NCBI GenBank assembly: GCA_050181295.1
Contig: JBFXDI010000057.1
Coordinates: 1-23,828, forward strand
DNA: 23,828 bases
From: JBFXDI01 sp050181295
GTDB taxonomy: Bacteria; Pseudomonadota; Alphaproteobacteria; Rhizobiales; Aestuariivirgaceae
Direction: 5' to 3'
The notes below the pieces were generated by a model. The model was not told the origin of the DNA and did no database searches. It worked only from the letters and a program-made list of their open reading frames with translations. The position numbers and the translations under genes are program-made. This document shows positions 17,286 to 23,828 of the stretch, piece by piece. How positions within the stretch are numbered: position 1 is the first letter of the stretch; each line of letters starts with the position of its first letter.

Positions 17286-18325
17286 AATTCCTCGACCAGG
17301 CCAAGGTCTATGTGCGCTCGGGCGACGGCGGCAACGGCTGCGTGAGCTTCCGGCGCGAGAAGTTCATCGAATTCGGGGGCCCGAACGGCGGCGACGGCGG
17401 CCGGGGCGGCGATGTCTGGATCGAGGCGGTGAACGGGCTCAACACGCTCATCGACTACCGTTACCAGCAGCATTTCAAGGCGGGACGCGGCACCAACGGC
17501 ATGGGCCGCGACCGCACCGGTGCGGGCGGCGCGGACATCGTTCTCAAGGTGCCCGTCGGCACCCAGGTTTTCGAGAACGACAACGAGACACTGATCGCCG
17601 ACCTGACCGAAGTCGGCCAGCGCGTGCGGCTTGCGCAGGGCGGCAATGGCGGCTTCGGCAATGCGCGCTTCAAGTCCTCGGTCAACCAGGCGCCGCGGCG
17701 CGCCAATCCGGGCGAGGAGGGCGAGGAGCGCTGGATCTGGCTCCGCCTCAAGCTCATCGCGGATGCAGGTCTCGTCGGGTTGCCCAATGCCGGCAAGTCG
17801 ACCATGCTGTCGCGCGTCACCTCGGCAAAGGCGAAGGTCGGCGATTATCCCTTCACGACGCTCAAGCCACAGCTCGGCGTCGTGAGCGTCGGAGGGCAGA
17901 GCTTCGTGCTCGCCGACATTCCGGGGCTCATCGAGGGTGCGCATGAAGGCGCGGGGCTCGGCGACCGCTTTCTCGGGCACATCGAGCGCTGCTCGGTGCT
18001 GATCCATCTGGTGGACGCCTCGGCGGACGATCCCGTCGCCGCCTACCGGACGGTCCGCAAGGAGCTCAAGGCCTATCGAACAGAGCTTTCGGAGAAGCCC
18101 GAGATCGTCGTCTTCAACAAGATCGACGTGCTGTCGGAAGACGATCTCGACGCGAAGCTTCGGGACTTCAAGCGGCGCATCCGGAAAACGCCGGTCCTGG
18201 TCTCGGGCGCGACGGGGCAGGGGGTCGATTCCCTCATGAAAAAGGCGCTAGAGACGATCAGCCACGGCCGCGCGCCCGAGCAGGAGAGGCAAGAGGCCGA
18301 GCGCAGCACCGGCTGGCGGCCATGA
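17282..18325 (+). CDS. obgE: GTPase ObgE/CgtA
   Basis: A 347-residue GTPase that binds the 50S subunit late in assembly and links ribosome making to growth and stress. The glycine-rich Obg fold occupies residues 1 to about 160 (GGPNGGDGGRGGDV, then RGTNGMGRDRTGAGG). The G domain has G1 GLPNAGKST (166-174), switch I DYPFTTLKP, G3 DIPGLIEGAHEGAGLG starting at Asp212, G4 NKID at 279-282 and G5 SGATGQG. The C terminus is short, lacking the long extension of some Obg proteins. Its ATG overlaps the GNAT stop, and its own stop overlaps the proB start, both as ATGA, so the three are translationally coupled. Confidence 0.98.
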   Translation: MKFLDQAKVYVRSGDGGNGCVSFRREKFIEFGGPNGGDGGRGGDVWIEAVNGLNTLIDYRYQQHFKAGRGTNGMGRDRTGAGGADIVLKVPVGTQVFENDNETLIADLTEVGQRVRLAQGGNGGFGNARFKSSVNQAPRRANPGEEGEERWIWLRLKLIADAGLVGLPNAGKSTMLSRVTSAKAKVGDYPFTTLKPQLGVVSVGGQSFVLADIPGLIEGAHEGAGLGDRFLGHIERCSVLIHLVDASADDPVAAYRTVRKELKAYRTELSEKPEIVVFNKIDVLSEDDLDAKLRDFKRRIRKTPVLVSGATGQGVDSLMKKALETISHGRAPEQERQEAERSTGWRP

Positions 18326-19440
18326 GCGGACCCTTCGCCAGAGCCCGCCGCATGGTGGTCAAGATCGGCTCGGCGCTGCTCGTCGATCAGGAGACGGGAC
18401 GTCTCAAGCGCAACTGGCTCGACTCGCTCGCCGAGGACATCGCCGCGCAGCGCGCTGAAGGCCGGCAGACAATCGTCGTCTCCTCGGGCGCCATCGCGCT
18501 CGGACGGCGCGTCCTCTCGCTCCCCAAGGGACAGTTGCGGCTCGAGGAGAAGCAGGCTGCCGCCGCCGTCGGGCAGATCGCGCTCGCCCAGTCCTGGCAG
18601 CAGAGCCTGGCAGCCCACGGCCTCATCGCCGGGCAGGTGCTGCTCACGCTTTCTGACACCGAGGAGCGTCGCCGCTACCTCAATGCCCGCGCGACCCTCA
18701 ACACGCTGCTCAAGCAGGGCGTGGTGCCGGTCATCAACGAGAACGACACGGTGGCGACCTCCGAGATCCGCTATGGCGACAACGACCGGCTCGCGGCCCG
18801 CGTCAGCTCGATGATGGCGGCGGACTGCCTCGTGCTCCTTTCCGACGTGGATGGGCTCTACACCGCGCCTCCGGGAACCGCGGGCGCCGAGTTCCTTCCG
18901 GAAGTCGCCGAGATCACGCCCGAGATCGAGGCCATGGCCGGCAAGCCTGTCTCGGGCGTAGGCTCGGGCGGCATGACGACCAAGATCGAGGCGGCCAAGA
19001 TCGCTCTCGCGGCGGGCGCGCGCATGGTCATCGCATCCGGACACGAGTCCTCGCCACTCTCCCGCATCGAGGGCGGCTGCCGCTCGACCTGGTTCCGGGC
19101 GCCGGCAAGCCCCATGGCGGCCCGCAAGCGGTGGATCGCAGGAACGCTGGTTCCGACCGGCCGGCTCGTGGTGGACAAGGGCGCGGAGAGGGCGCTCGCC
19201 CAGGGAAAGAGCTTGCTTCCCGCCGGGGTCAAGGGCGTGGAAGGCCACTTTGCCCGCGGCGATGCGGTGAGTATTGTTGGCGAGGAGGGCCGCGAGGTCG
19301 CTCGCGGGCTCGTGGCCTATGATCGGCAGGACGCCGAGAAGATCATCGGGCGGCGCTCGGTCGAGATCGAGGCGATCCTCGGCTTCCGGGGACGCGACGA
19401 GATGGTGCATCGGGACGACCTGGTCCGGATGGGGAGCTGA
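18322..19440 (+). CDS. proB: Glutamate 5-kinase
   Basis: A 372-residue enzyme that phosphorylates glutamate with ATP, the first and feedback-inhibited step of proline synthesis. The amino-acid kinase domain (1 to about 260) has VVKIGSALL, VVSSGAIALGRR, VVPVINENDTV with the glutamate-binding region, RYGDNDRLAA and GSGGMTTKIEAA. A C-terminal PUA domain (about 285-365) covers TGRLVVDKGAERAL and GHFARGDAVSI, as in E. coli ProB. Length is normal. The start overlaps the obgE stop by four bases. proA follows after 3 bases, so the two pathway enzymes are made together. Confidence 0.98.
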   Translation: MSGPFARARRMVVKIGSALLVDQETGRLKRNWLDSLAEDIAAQRAEGRQTIVVSSGAIALGRRVLSLPKGQLRLEEKQAAAAVGQIALAQSWQQSLAAHGLIAGQVLLTLSDTEERRRYLNARATLNTLLKQGVVPVINENDTVATSEIRYGDNDRLAARVSSMMAADCLVLLSDVDGLYTAPPGTAGAEFLPEVAEITPEIEAMAGKPVSGVGSGGMTTKIEAAKIALAAGARMVIASGHESSPLSRIEGGCRSTWFRAPASPMAARKRWIAGTLVPTGRLVVDKGAERALAQGKSLLPAGVKGVEGHFARGDAVSIVGEEGREVARGLVAYDRQDAEKIIGRRSVEIEAILGFRGRDEMVHRDDLVRMGS

Positions 19441-19443
19441 CGC

Positions 19444-20724
19444 ATGAGCCTCGCTGCGGAGCGCGACGATCTCAAGGCGGAGATGTTCACGCTCGGCCAT
19501 ATGGCGCGCGCCGCCCAGAAGGAGCTCGCGCTCGCATCCGCCGATACCAAGAACGCCGCACTTCTCGCCATGGCCGATGCCGTGCGCGGGGAGGAGGCGC
19601 GGATCCTCGCCGCCAACGCCCAGGACGTGGCGCTCGCCGGAGCGAAGGAGCGGCCGGAGGCCTTCATCGACCGGCTGACGCTCGACCCGGCGCGCGTCGC
19701 AGCGATGGCGAAGGGGCTCGAGGAGATCGCGGCGCTGTCCGATCCCGTGGGCGGCATCATGGACGAGTGGACGCGGCCCAACGGCTTGAGGATCGCGCGC
19801 GTGCGCGTGCCGATCGGCGTCATCGGCATCATCTACGAGAGCCGTCCGAACGTGACGGCGGATGCGGGCGCGCTCGCCATGAAGTCCGGCAACGCGGCGA
19901 TCCTCAGGGGAGGCTCCGACAATCTCAAATCCTCCCTCGCCATCGCGGAGTGCCTCGCCCGGGGGCTGAAGTCCGCCGGCCTCCCGCAAGCCGCCATCCA
20001 GGTGGTGCCGACGTCCCGCCGCGAGGCCGTGGGCCATATGCTCGAAGGGCTCGGCGGAAGCATCGATCTCATCGTGCCGCGGGGCGGAAAAAGCCTGGTC
20101 GCGCGCGTGCAGGAGGAGGCGCGGGTGCCGGTCTTCGCGCATCTGGAGGGCATCTGCCATGTCTATGTGGACAAGGCCGCCGACCCGGAAATGGCGCGGA
20201 CGATCGTGCTCAATTCCAAGCTCCGGCGCACGGGCGTCTGCGGCGCCGCCGAGACGCTGCTCGTCGACCGGCAGGGCGCCGACCGGCACCTGAAGCCGCT
20301 CGTCGCCGCGCTGATCGAGGCGGGCTGCGAGGTGAGGGGCGATGCCAAGGTGCGCGCGGCCGACGCCCGTGTCGTCGCCGCGAGCGAGGACGACTGGTCG
20401 ACGGAATACCTGGACGCCATCATATCGGTGAAGCTCGTCGAGGGTGTTGCGGGCGCCATCGACCACATCGCCCGCTACGGGTCCCAGCATACCGATTCGA
20501 TCGTGACCGGGGACGAGGCCACGGCGCGCCGCTTCCTTGCGGAAGTCGACAGCGCCATCGTGCTCCACAACGCCTCGACCCAGTTCGCGGACGGGGGCGA
20601 GTTCGGCTTCGGCGCCGAGATCGGCATCGCCACCGGCAAGCTCCATGCCCGCGGTCCCGTCGGGCTCGAGCAGCTCACGACCTTCAAGTACCAGGTGCGC
20701 GGACAAGGCCAGATTCGGCCCTGA
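19444..20724 (+). CDS. proA: Glutamate-5-semialdehyde dehydrogenase (gamma-glutamyl phosphate reductase)
   Basis: A 426-residue NADPH-dependent reductase taking gamma-glutamyl phosphate from ProB to glutamate semialdehyde, the second step of proline synthesis. It belongs to the aldehyde dehydrogenase superfamily. Visible marks are RVPIGVIGIIYESRPNVT, KSGNAAILRGGSD, the sequence DLIVPRGGKSLV, and the catalytic Cys266 in TGVCGAAETLL. EFGFGAEIGIATGKLHARG is a conserved C-terminal block. The unstable intermediate favours physical coupling with ProB, consistent with the 3-base gap. The long minus-strand ORF across this gene and proB is a shadow. Confidence 0.98.
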   Translation: MSLAAERDDLKAEMFTLGHMARAAQKELALASADTKNAALLAMADAVRGEEARILAANAQDVALAGAKERPEAFIDRLTLDPARVAAMAKGLEEIAALSDPVGGIMDEWTRPNGLRIARVRVPIGVIGIIYESRPNVTADAGALAMKSGNAAILRGGSDNLKSSLAIAECLARGLKSAGLPQAAIQVVPTSRREAVGHMLEGLGGSIDLIVPRGGKSLVARVQEEARVPVFAHLEGICHVYVDKAADPEMARTIVLNSKLRRTGVCGAAETLLVDRQGADRHLKPLVAALIEAGCEVRGDAKVRAADARVVAASEDDWSTEYLDAIISVKLVEGVAGAIDHIARYGSQHTDSIVTGDEATARRFLAEVDSAIVLHNASTQFADGGEFGFGAEIGIATGKLHARGPVGLEQLTTFKYQVRGQGQIRP

Positions 20725-20726
20725 AC

Positions 20727-21362
20727 ATGGCCAATCCCATCCTGCGATCGCCGCCGGTCGACGGTCAGCGCATCGGACTGTTCGGCGGCTCCTTCAACCC
20801 GCCCCATGCCGGACATCTGGCCGTGGCGCTGACGGCGCTCACGCGCCTGAGGCTCGATCGTGTCTGGTGGCTGGTGTCGCCGCAGAACCCGCTCAAGGAC
20901 CCACGCGACACGCAGGATTTCGAGGAGCGCCTCGCGGCCACACGCGCGCTCGCACGCCACCCCCGCCTGATCGTGACCGACATCGAAGCCCGGCTCGGCA
21001 CCCGGACCACGGCCGCGACCCTGCACGCGCTTTCGCCGCTTTTCGAGCGCGGGCGATTCGTCTGGGTCATGGGGGCCGACAGCTTCGCCGGATTGCACCG
21101 CTGGAACGACTGGCGGGATATCCCGGGCGCCCTGCCGCTCGCCGTGGTCGACCGGCCGGGTTGGTCGCTCAAGGCGCTGCACTCGCCCGCCGCGCGGGCG
21201 CTTGTCCGCTATCGCCTGCGGCAGGCCGACGCGGCCCGGCTTCCCGACTGCCGTCCGCCAGCCTGGGTGTTCCTCACCCAGCGTCAGAGGCTCGAAAGCT
21301 CGAGCGCCATCCGGGCCGAAAACGGCGCGTCTGTCGCGCGCATGTCACACCTATCCTCTTGA
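20727..21362 (+). CDS. nadD: Nicotinate-nucleotide adenylyltransferase
   Basis: A 211-residue enzyme joining nicotinate mononucleotide and ATP to give deamido-NAD, in NAD synthesis. The nucleotidyltransferase motif GGSFNPPHAGH (20-30) has the HxGH signature, His27 and His30. WVMGADSFAGLHRW and the C-terminal ESSSAIRA, equivalent to the ISSTxIR motif, are present. ATG 20727 starts 2 bases after the proA stop. The same frame stays open upstream through proA by chance, which is why the reading frame looks far longer than the gene. Tight spacing puts it in the proBA operon. Confidence 0.96.
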   Translation: MANPILRSPPVDGQRIGLFGGSFNPPHAGHLAVALTALTRLRLDRVWWLVSPQNPLKDPRDTQDFEERLAATRALARHPRLIVTDIEARLGTRTTAATLHALSPLFERGRFVWVMGADSFAGLHRWNDWRDIPGALPLAVVDRPGWSLKALHSPAARALVRYRLRQADAARLPDCRPPAWVFLTQRQRLESSSAIRAENGASVARMSHLSS

Positions 21363-21557
21363 ATCCGGTCGCGAAGTCCGCATATCTTGGTTCGTCGGAT
21401 GGACATCGGTTGAGAACGAACACGATTTTGCCAGCCAGAGAGCCCGACAGAGCGGCCGTCGGCCAGTGCCTGTGCCCGGTCGCCCCAAAGAGGAACCCAT
21501 ACCCTGCAAACTGAGAAGAAGCCGAGCGGCGCCCGCAAACGCGCCCTCGCGGACGAA
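21363..21557 (+). other. Short intergenic stretch before rsfS
   Basis: 195 bases with no convincing gene. The rsfS frame is open from 21414 onward but has no ATG before the family core. AGAGGA near 21490-21495 is the best ribosome-binding-like sequence and sits about 9 bases before an in-frame CTG at 21504. No clear promoter or terminator is seen. Confidence 0.5.
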
Positions 21558-21920
21558 GTGCTGCCAGCCGGCGGGACTTCGGACGCCTTGCTGAACGCCG
21601 TCCGCGCCTGCCTCGCCGACGCCAAGGCGGAAGAGGTGGTCGCCATCGACCTCGACGGCAAATCCTCCATAGCCGATGACATGGTCATCGCCTCCGGGCG
21701 CTCCACGCGCCATGTGGCGGCGATCGCGGAGCAGCTGCTCCAGGCGCTGAAAGCGCGTGGGCATCGCGATCTGCGGATCGAGGGCATGGCGCAGTGCGAC
21801 TGGGTGCTGATCGACGCCGGCGACGTGGTCGTCCACATCTTCCGGCCGGAGGTCAGGAGCTTCTACAATCTCGAGAAGCTCTGGTCGACGGCCGCGCCCA
21901 CAGAGCTCGTCGCCATCTGA
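21558..21920 (+). CDS. rsfS: Ribosome silencing factor RsfS
   Basis: Binds ribosomal protein L14 and blocks joining of the subunits when nutrients are short. From GTG 21558 it is 120 residues, usual for the family. The core is clear: AKAEEVVAIDLDGKS, DDMVIASGRSTRHVAAIAEQL, then DWVLIDAGDVVVHIF and FYNLEKLW. The start is unsettled. No ATG occurs in frame from 21414; GTG 21558 has only a weak upstream GGAC, while CTG 21504 lies behind AGAGGA and would add 18 mostly charged residues. The conserved core is complete with either. It sits between nadD and rlmH, the standard order, linking NAD synthesis to ribosome control. Confidence 0.94.
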   Translation: MLPAGGTSDALLNAVRACLADAKAEEVVAIDLDGKSSIADDMVIASGRSTRHVAAIAEQLLQALKARGHRDLRIEGMAQCDWVLIDAGDVVVHIFRPEVRSFYNLEKLWSTAAPTELVAI

Positions 21921-21956
21921 TCTTGAGCTGGTCCGGCGGATGCGCTTTGTAGATCC

Positions 21957-22433
21957 ATGCGCATCCTGATCGGCGCCGTCGGCCGCATGAAGGCTGGACC
22001 CGAGCGCACGCTTGCCGAGGACTACCTGTCGCGGTCGCGCAAGATCGCCCGGCAGGCGGGGATCACCGCCATCGACGTCACGGAACTGCCCGAATCGGCC
22101 GGCGTCACAGCCGCCCTGCGGAAGGATGATGAAGCCCTGCGGCTCCTTGCCGCGCTGCCGTCGGGCGCGGCCGTCCTGGCGCTGGACGAGGACGGCGAGA
22201 ACGTCACCAGCGAGGATCTCGCCCGGTTCATCGAAAAGCGTGCCGAGGCAGGAACGCTAGCGTTCCTGATCGGCGGTCCCGACGGGCATGGAAAGACCGT
22301 TCGGGAGCGGGCGGAGCGCAGGATCGCCTTCGGCCGCGCCACCTGGCCGCACCGCCTCGTCCGGGTGTTGCTCCTGGAGCAGGTTTACCGCTCGGTCACC
22401 ATTTTGCTCAATCATCCTTACCATCGGGCGTGA
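21957..22433 (+). CDS. rlmH: 23S rRNA (pseudouridine-1915-N3)-methyltransferase RlmH
   Basis: A 158-residue SPOUT-class methyltransferase, close to the 155 of E. coli RlmH, which methylates pseudouridine 1915 in helix 69 of 23S rRNA within the 70S ribosome using S-adenosylmethionine. Signature segments are RILIGAVGRMKAGPE at the start, VLALDEDGENVTSEDLA, the SAM-binding knot loop FLIGGPDGHG, and the C-terminal LLLEQVYRSVTILLNHPYHR. ATG 21957 lies 36 bases after rsfS. All parts appear intact. No good Shine-Dalgarno is visible. Confidence 0.97.
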   Translation: MRILIGAVGRMKAGPERTLAEDYLSRSRKIARQAGITAIDVTELPESAGVTAALRKDDEALRLLAALPSGAAVLALDEDGENVTSEDLARFIEKRAEAGTLAFLIGGPDGHGKTVRERAERRIAFGRATWPHRLVRVLLLEQVYRSVTILLNHPYHRA

Positions 22434-22493
22434 ACAGCGCCCCCTTCCGGCCGGCACACGGCTTTCCGGACCAATAATGGTGGGCAATCGCGG

Positions 22494-23828
22494 GTGCGCG
22501 GCAAGAAACACCCTATCTGCTGGCTTGCGGCGGCGGGCGCCTGCGCGCTCCTAACGCTGGGGCCGGTCCACGCCGCGGATTCCTCCACAAACACCTCAGA
22601 GCTCTCGACGGGCATCGAGCTCAAGGCGCTGAAGCAGCAGCTCGACCGTTCGCGCTCGCAGGCCTCCGACATCGAGGGCCAGCTCTCGACGCTCGGGAAG
22701 GAGCAGGAGGAGCTCTCCCGGCGGCTTGCCGAAGTCGCCTCCCGCATCCAGTCGCGGGAAGCCATGATCACCTCCGGAGAACAGCGGCTCGGCGCTCTCG
22801 ATGCCGAGGAAAAGGCGCTGCTCGACGATCTGCGGCGCCGGCGGAAGGCGCTGGCGGAGCTGCTCGCGGGCCTGCAGCGGCTGGAGCGCAATCCACCGCC
22901 GCCGCTCGCCACCCATCCCGACGATGCGCTGGGCGCGCTCAGGGGGGCCATGCTGTTCGGCGCGGTGGTGCCGGAGCTCAGGAACCAGACGGCATCGCTC
23001 AACCAGAGTCTCGCGCGGCTCAACGAGGTGCGCGCCGCGCAAGGCGCCGAGCAGGACGAGATCGCCGGCCATATCGCCCGGCTCTCGGCCGAGCGGGCCG
23101 AACTCGTCGCTCTCCAGGAGCGCAAGAAGGCGCTGATCGCGGAAACGGAGGGCCGGCTCAAGACCGAGCAGGAACGGGCGCGCACGCTCGCCTCGCGGGC
23201 GAAGTCGCTGGAGCAGCTCCTGGACGGGCTGGTCAAGGCCCGCCTGGCGCAGGAGGCCGAGGAGAGGAAGCTCGCGGAGGTGGAGGCGGCGGAAGCGCAG
23301 AGGCAGGCCGAGGCGCAGGCGGCGGAAGCGCGGAAACAGGCCGATGCACAGGCGGCGCAGGAGCTGGAGGAGCAGAAACGCGCCGAGGCGGAGGAGCGGC
23401 GGCGGATTGCCCTTCTCAGCAAGCCGCGCGTGGCCTTCTCGCGGCTCAGGGGCCGCCTCGACTACCCGGCGCAGGGCCAAAGGGTGCGCGAATATGGCGA
23501 CAAGGACGGATTCGGCGGCGAGACCCGCGGCCTCTTCATCGCCACCCGCGCGGAGGCGCAGGTGACCGCCCCGGCCGACGCCAAGGTCGAATTCGCGGGC
23601 GAATTCCGGTCCTACGGGCTGCTATTGATTCTCGATGTCGGCGAAGGCTATCATTTGTTGTTGGCCGGGCTCGGTGCGATCTCGGCCGAGACCGGCCAGA
23701 CGATCAGGGCCGGCGAGCCTGTGGGCTCGATGGGCAAGCAACCGGCTAGCGGAACTTTGATCGGCGACCGGCTGGACGATCCGCGGCCAATTCTCTACGT
23801 TGAATTTCGGAAGGACGGCGGAGCAATA
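22494..23828 (+). CDS. EnvC-like coiled-coil protein with degenerate LytM domain, 3' end outside window
   Basis: Periplasmic divisome-associated protein that in known cases activates cell-wall amidases instead of cutting wall itself. I read 445 codons from GTG 22494 to the window end. Residues 1-27 look like a Sec signal (basic MRGKK, hydrophobic core, cleavage near VHA-AD). A long coiled coil rich in Ala, Glu, Gln and Lys covers about 35-315. A LytM domain begins near 320 (RLDYPAQGQRV, TAPADAKVEFAGEF, SYGLLLILDVGEGYHLLLAGL). The zinc ligands are missing: the HxxxD site reads TRGLFIA and the HxH site reads ILYVEFRK. This fits EnvC/NlpD-type amidase activators. No ATG is available in this frame. 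In many relatives a ctpA-type protease gene follows, beyond this window. Confidence 0.9.
   Translation, partial: MRGKKHPICWLAAAGACALLTLGPVHAADSSTNTSELSTGIELKALKQQLDRSRSQASDIEGQLSTLGKEQEELSRRLAEVASRIQSREAMITSGEQRLGALDAEEKALLDDLRRRRKALAELLAGLQRLERNPPPPLATHPDDALGALRGAMLFGAVVPELRNQTASLNQSLARLNEVRAAQGAEQDEIAGHIARLSAERAELVALQERKKALIAETEGRLKTEQERARTLASRAKSLEQLLDGLVKARLAQEAEERKLAEVEAAEAQRQAEAQAAEARKQADAQAAQELEEQKRAEAEERRRIALLSKPRVAFSRLRGRLDYPAQGQRVREYGDKDGFGGETRGLFIATRAEAQVTAPADAKVEFAGEFRSYGLLLILDVGEGYHLLLAGLGAISAETGQTIRAGEPVGSMGKQPASGTLIGDRLDDPRPILYVEFRKDGGAI

Noticed and set aside
18073..20706. Minus-strand ORF of 877 codons opposite obgE, proB and proA
   Set aside because: Spans three well-supported plus-strand genes and reads as His/Arg/Asp-rich shadow sequence.
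19767..20726. Apparent N-terminal extension of nadD through proA
   Set aside because: Only the part from ATG 20727 looks like NadD; the earlier part is the off-frame of proA and has shadow composition.

Overview
The window is GC-rich bacterial chromosome. The order rplU-rpmA-GNAT-obgE-proB-proA-nadD-rsfS-rlmH-envC, together with an L21 carrying a helix-hairpin-helix tail, points to an alphaproteobacterium, most likely of the order Hyphomicrobiales (Rhizobiales). That assignment rests on gene order and protein character, not on a marker search. Coding density is high. I see no tRNA, rRNA, CRISPR array, transposase or phage gene.

Left part (1-11310), mostly minus strand: an RND multidrug efflux pump cut by the window edge and its periplasmic adaptor, with a small VTT/YqaA-type membrane protein diverging from them. 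Facing that gene is a DUF427 gene followed by a three-domain LplT-Aas fusion (lysophospholipid flippase, acyltransferase, acyl-ACP synthetase). Upstream of this pair lies a dppD-dppF-HAD phosphatase operon: two peptide-type ABC ATPases with no permease or binding protein nearby. The common theme is envelope transport and phospholipid repair.

Middle (11311-15648): a 395-base intergenic region, a membrane-anchored M23 (LytM) peptidase on the plus strand, a convergent carA on the minus strand, and a GatB/YqeY-type gene on the plus strand. Two copies of a palindromic intergenic repeat sit here. One lies between the M23 gene and carA and doubles as a likely terminator. The other lies between yqeY and the rplU promoter.

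Right part (15649-23828), all plus strand: ribosomal proteins L21 and L27, a GNAT acetyltransferase, the ribosome-assembly GTPase ObgE, the first two proline biosynthesis enzymes, NadD, the ribosome silencing factor RsfS, the 23S rRNA methyltransferase RlmH, and an EnvC-like coiled-coil/LytM protein cut by the window end. Several junctions are ATGA overlaps or gaps of a few bases, so this is probably one or two operons tying ribosome assembly to proline and NAD synthesis and to cell-wall division.

I did not find a convincing undescribed system. The best leads are a His-to-Gln change in the acyltransferase signature of the LplT-Aas fusion, the extra domain on L21, the palindromic repeat, and a few unusual translation starts (possibly leaderless carA; GTG or CTG for rsfS; TTG for the M23 gene).
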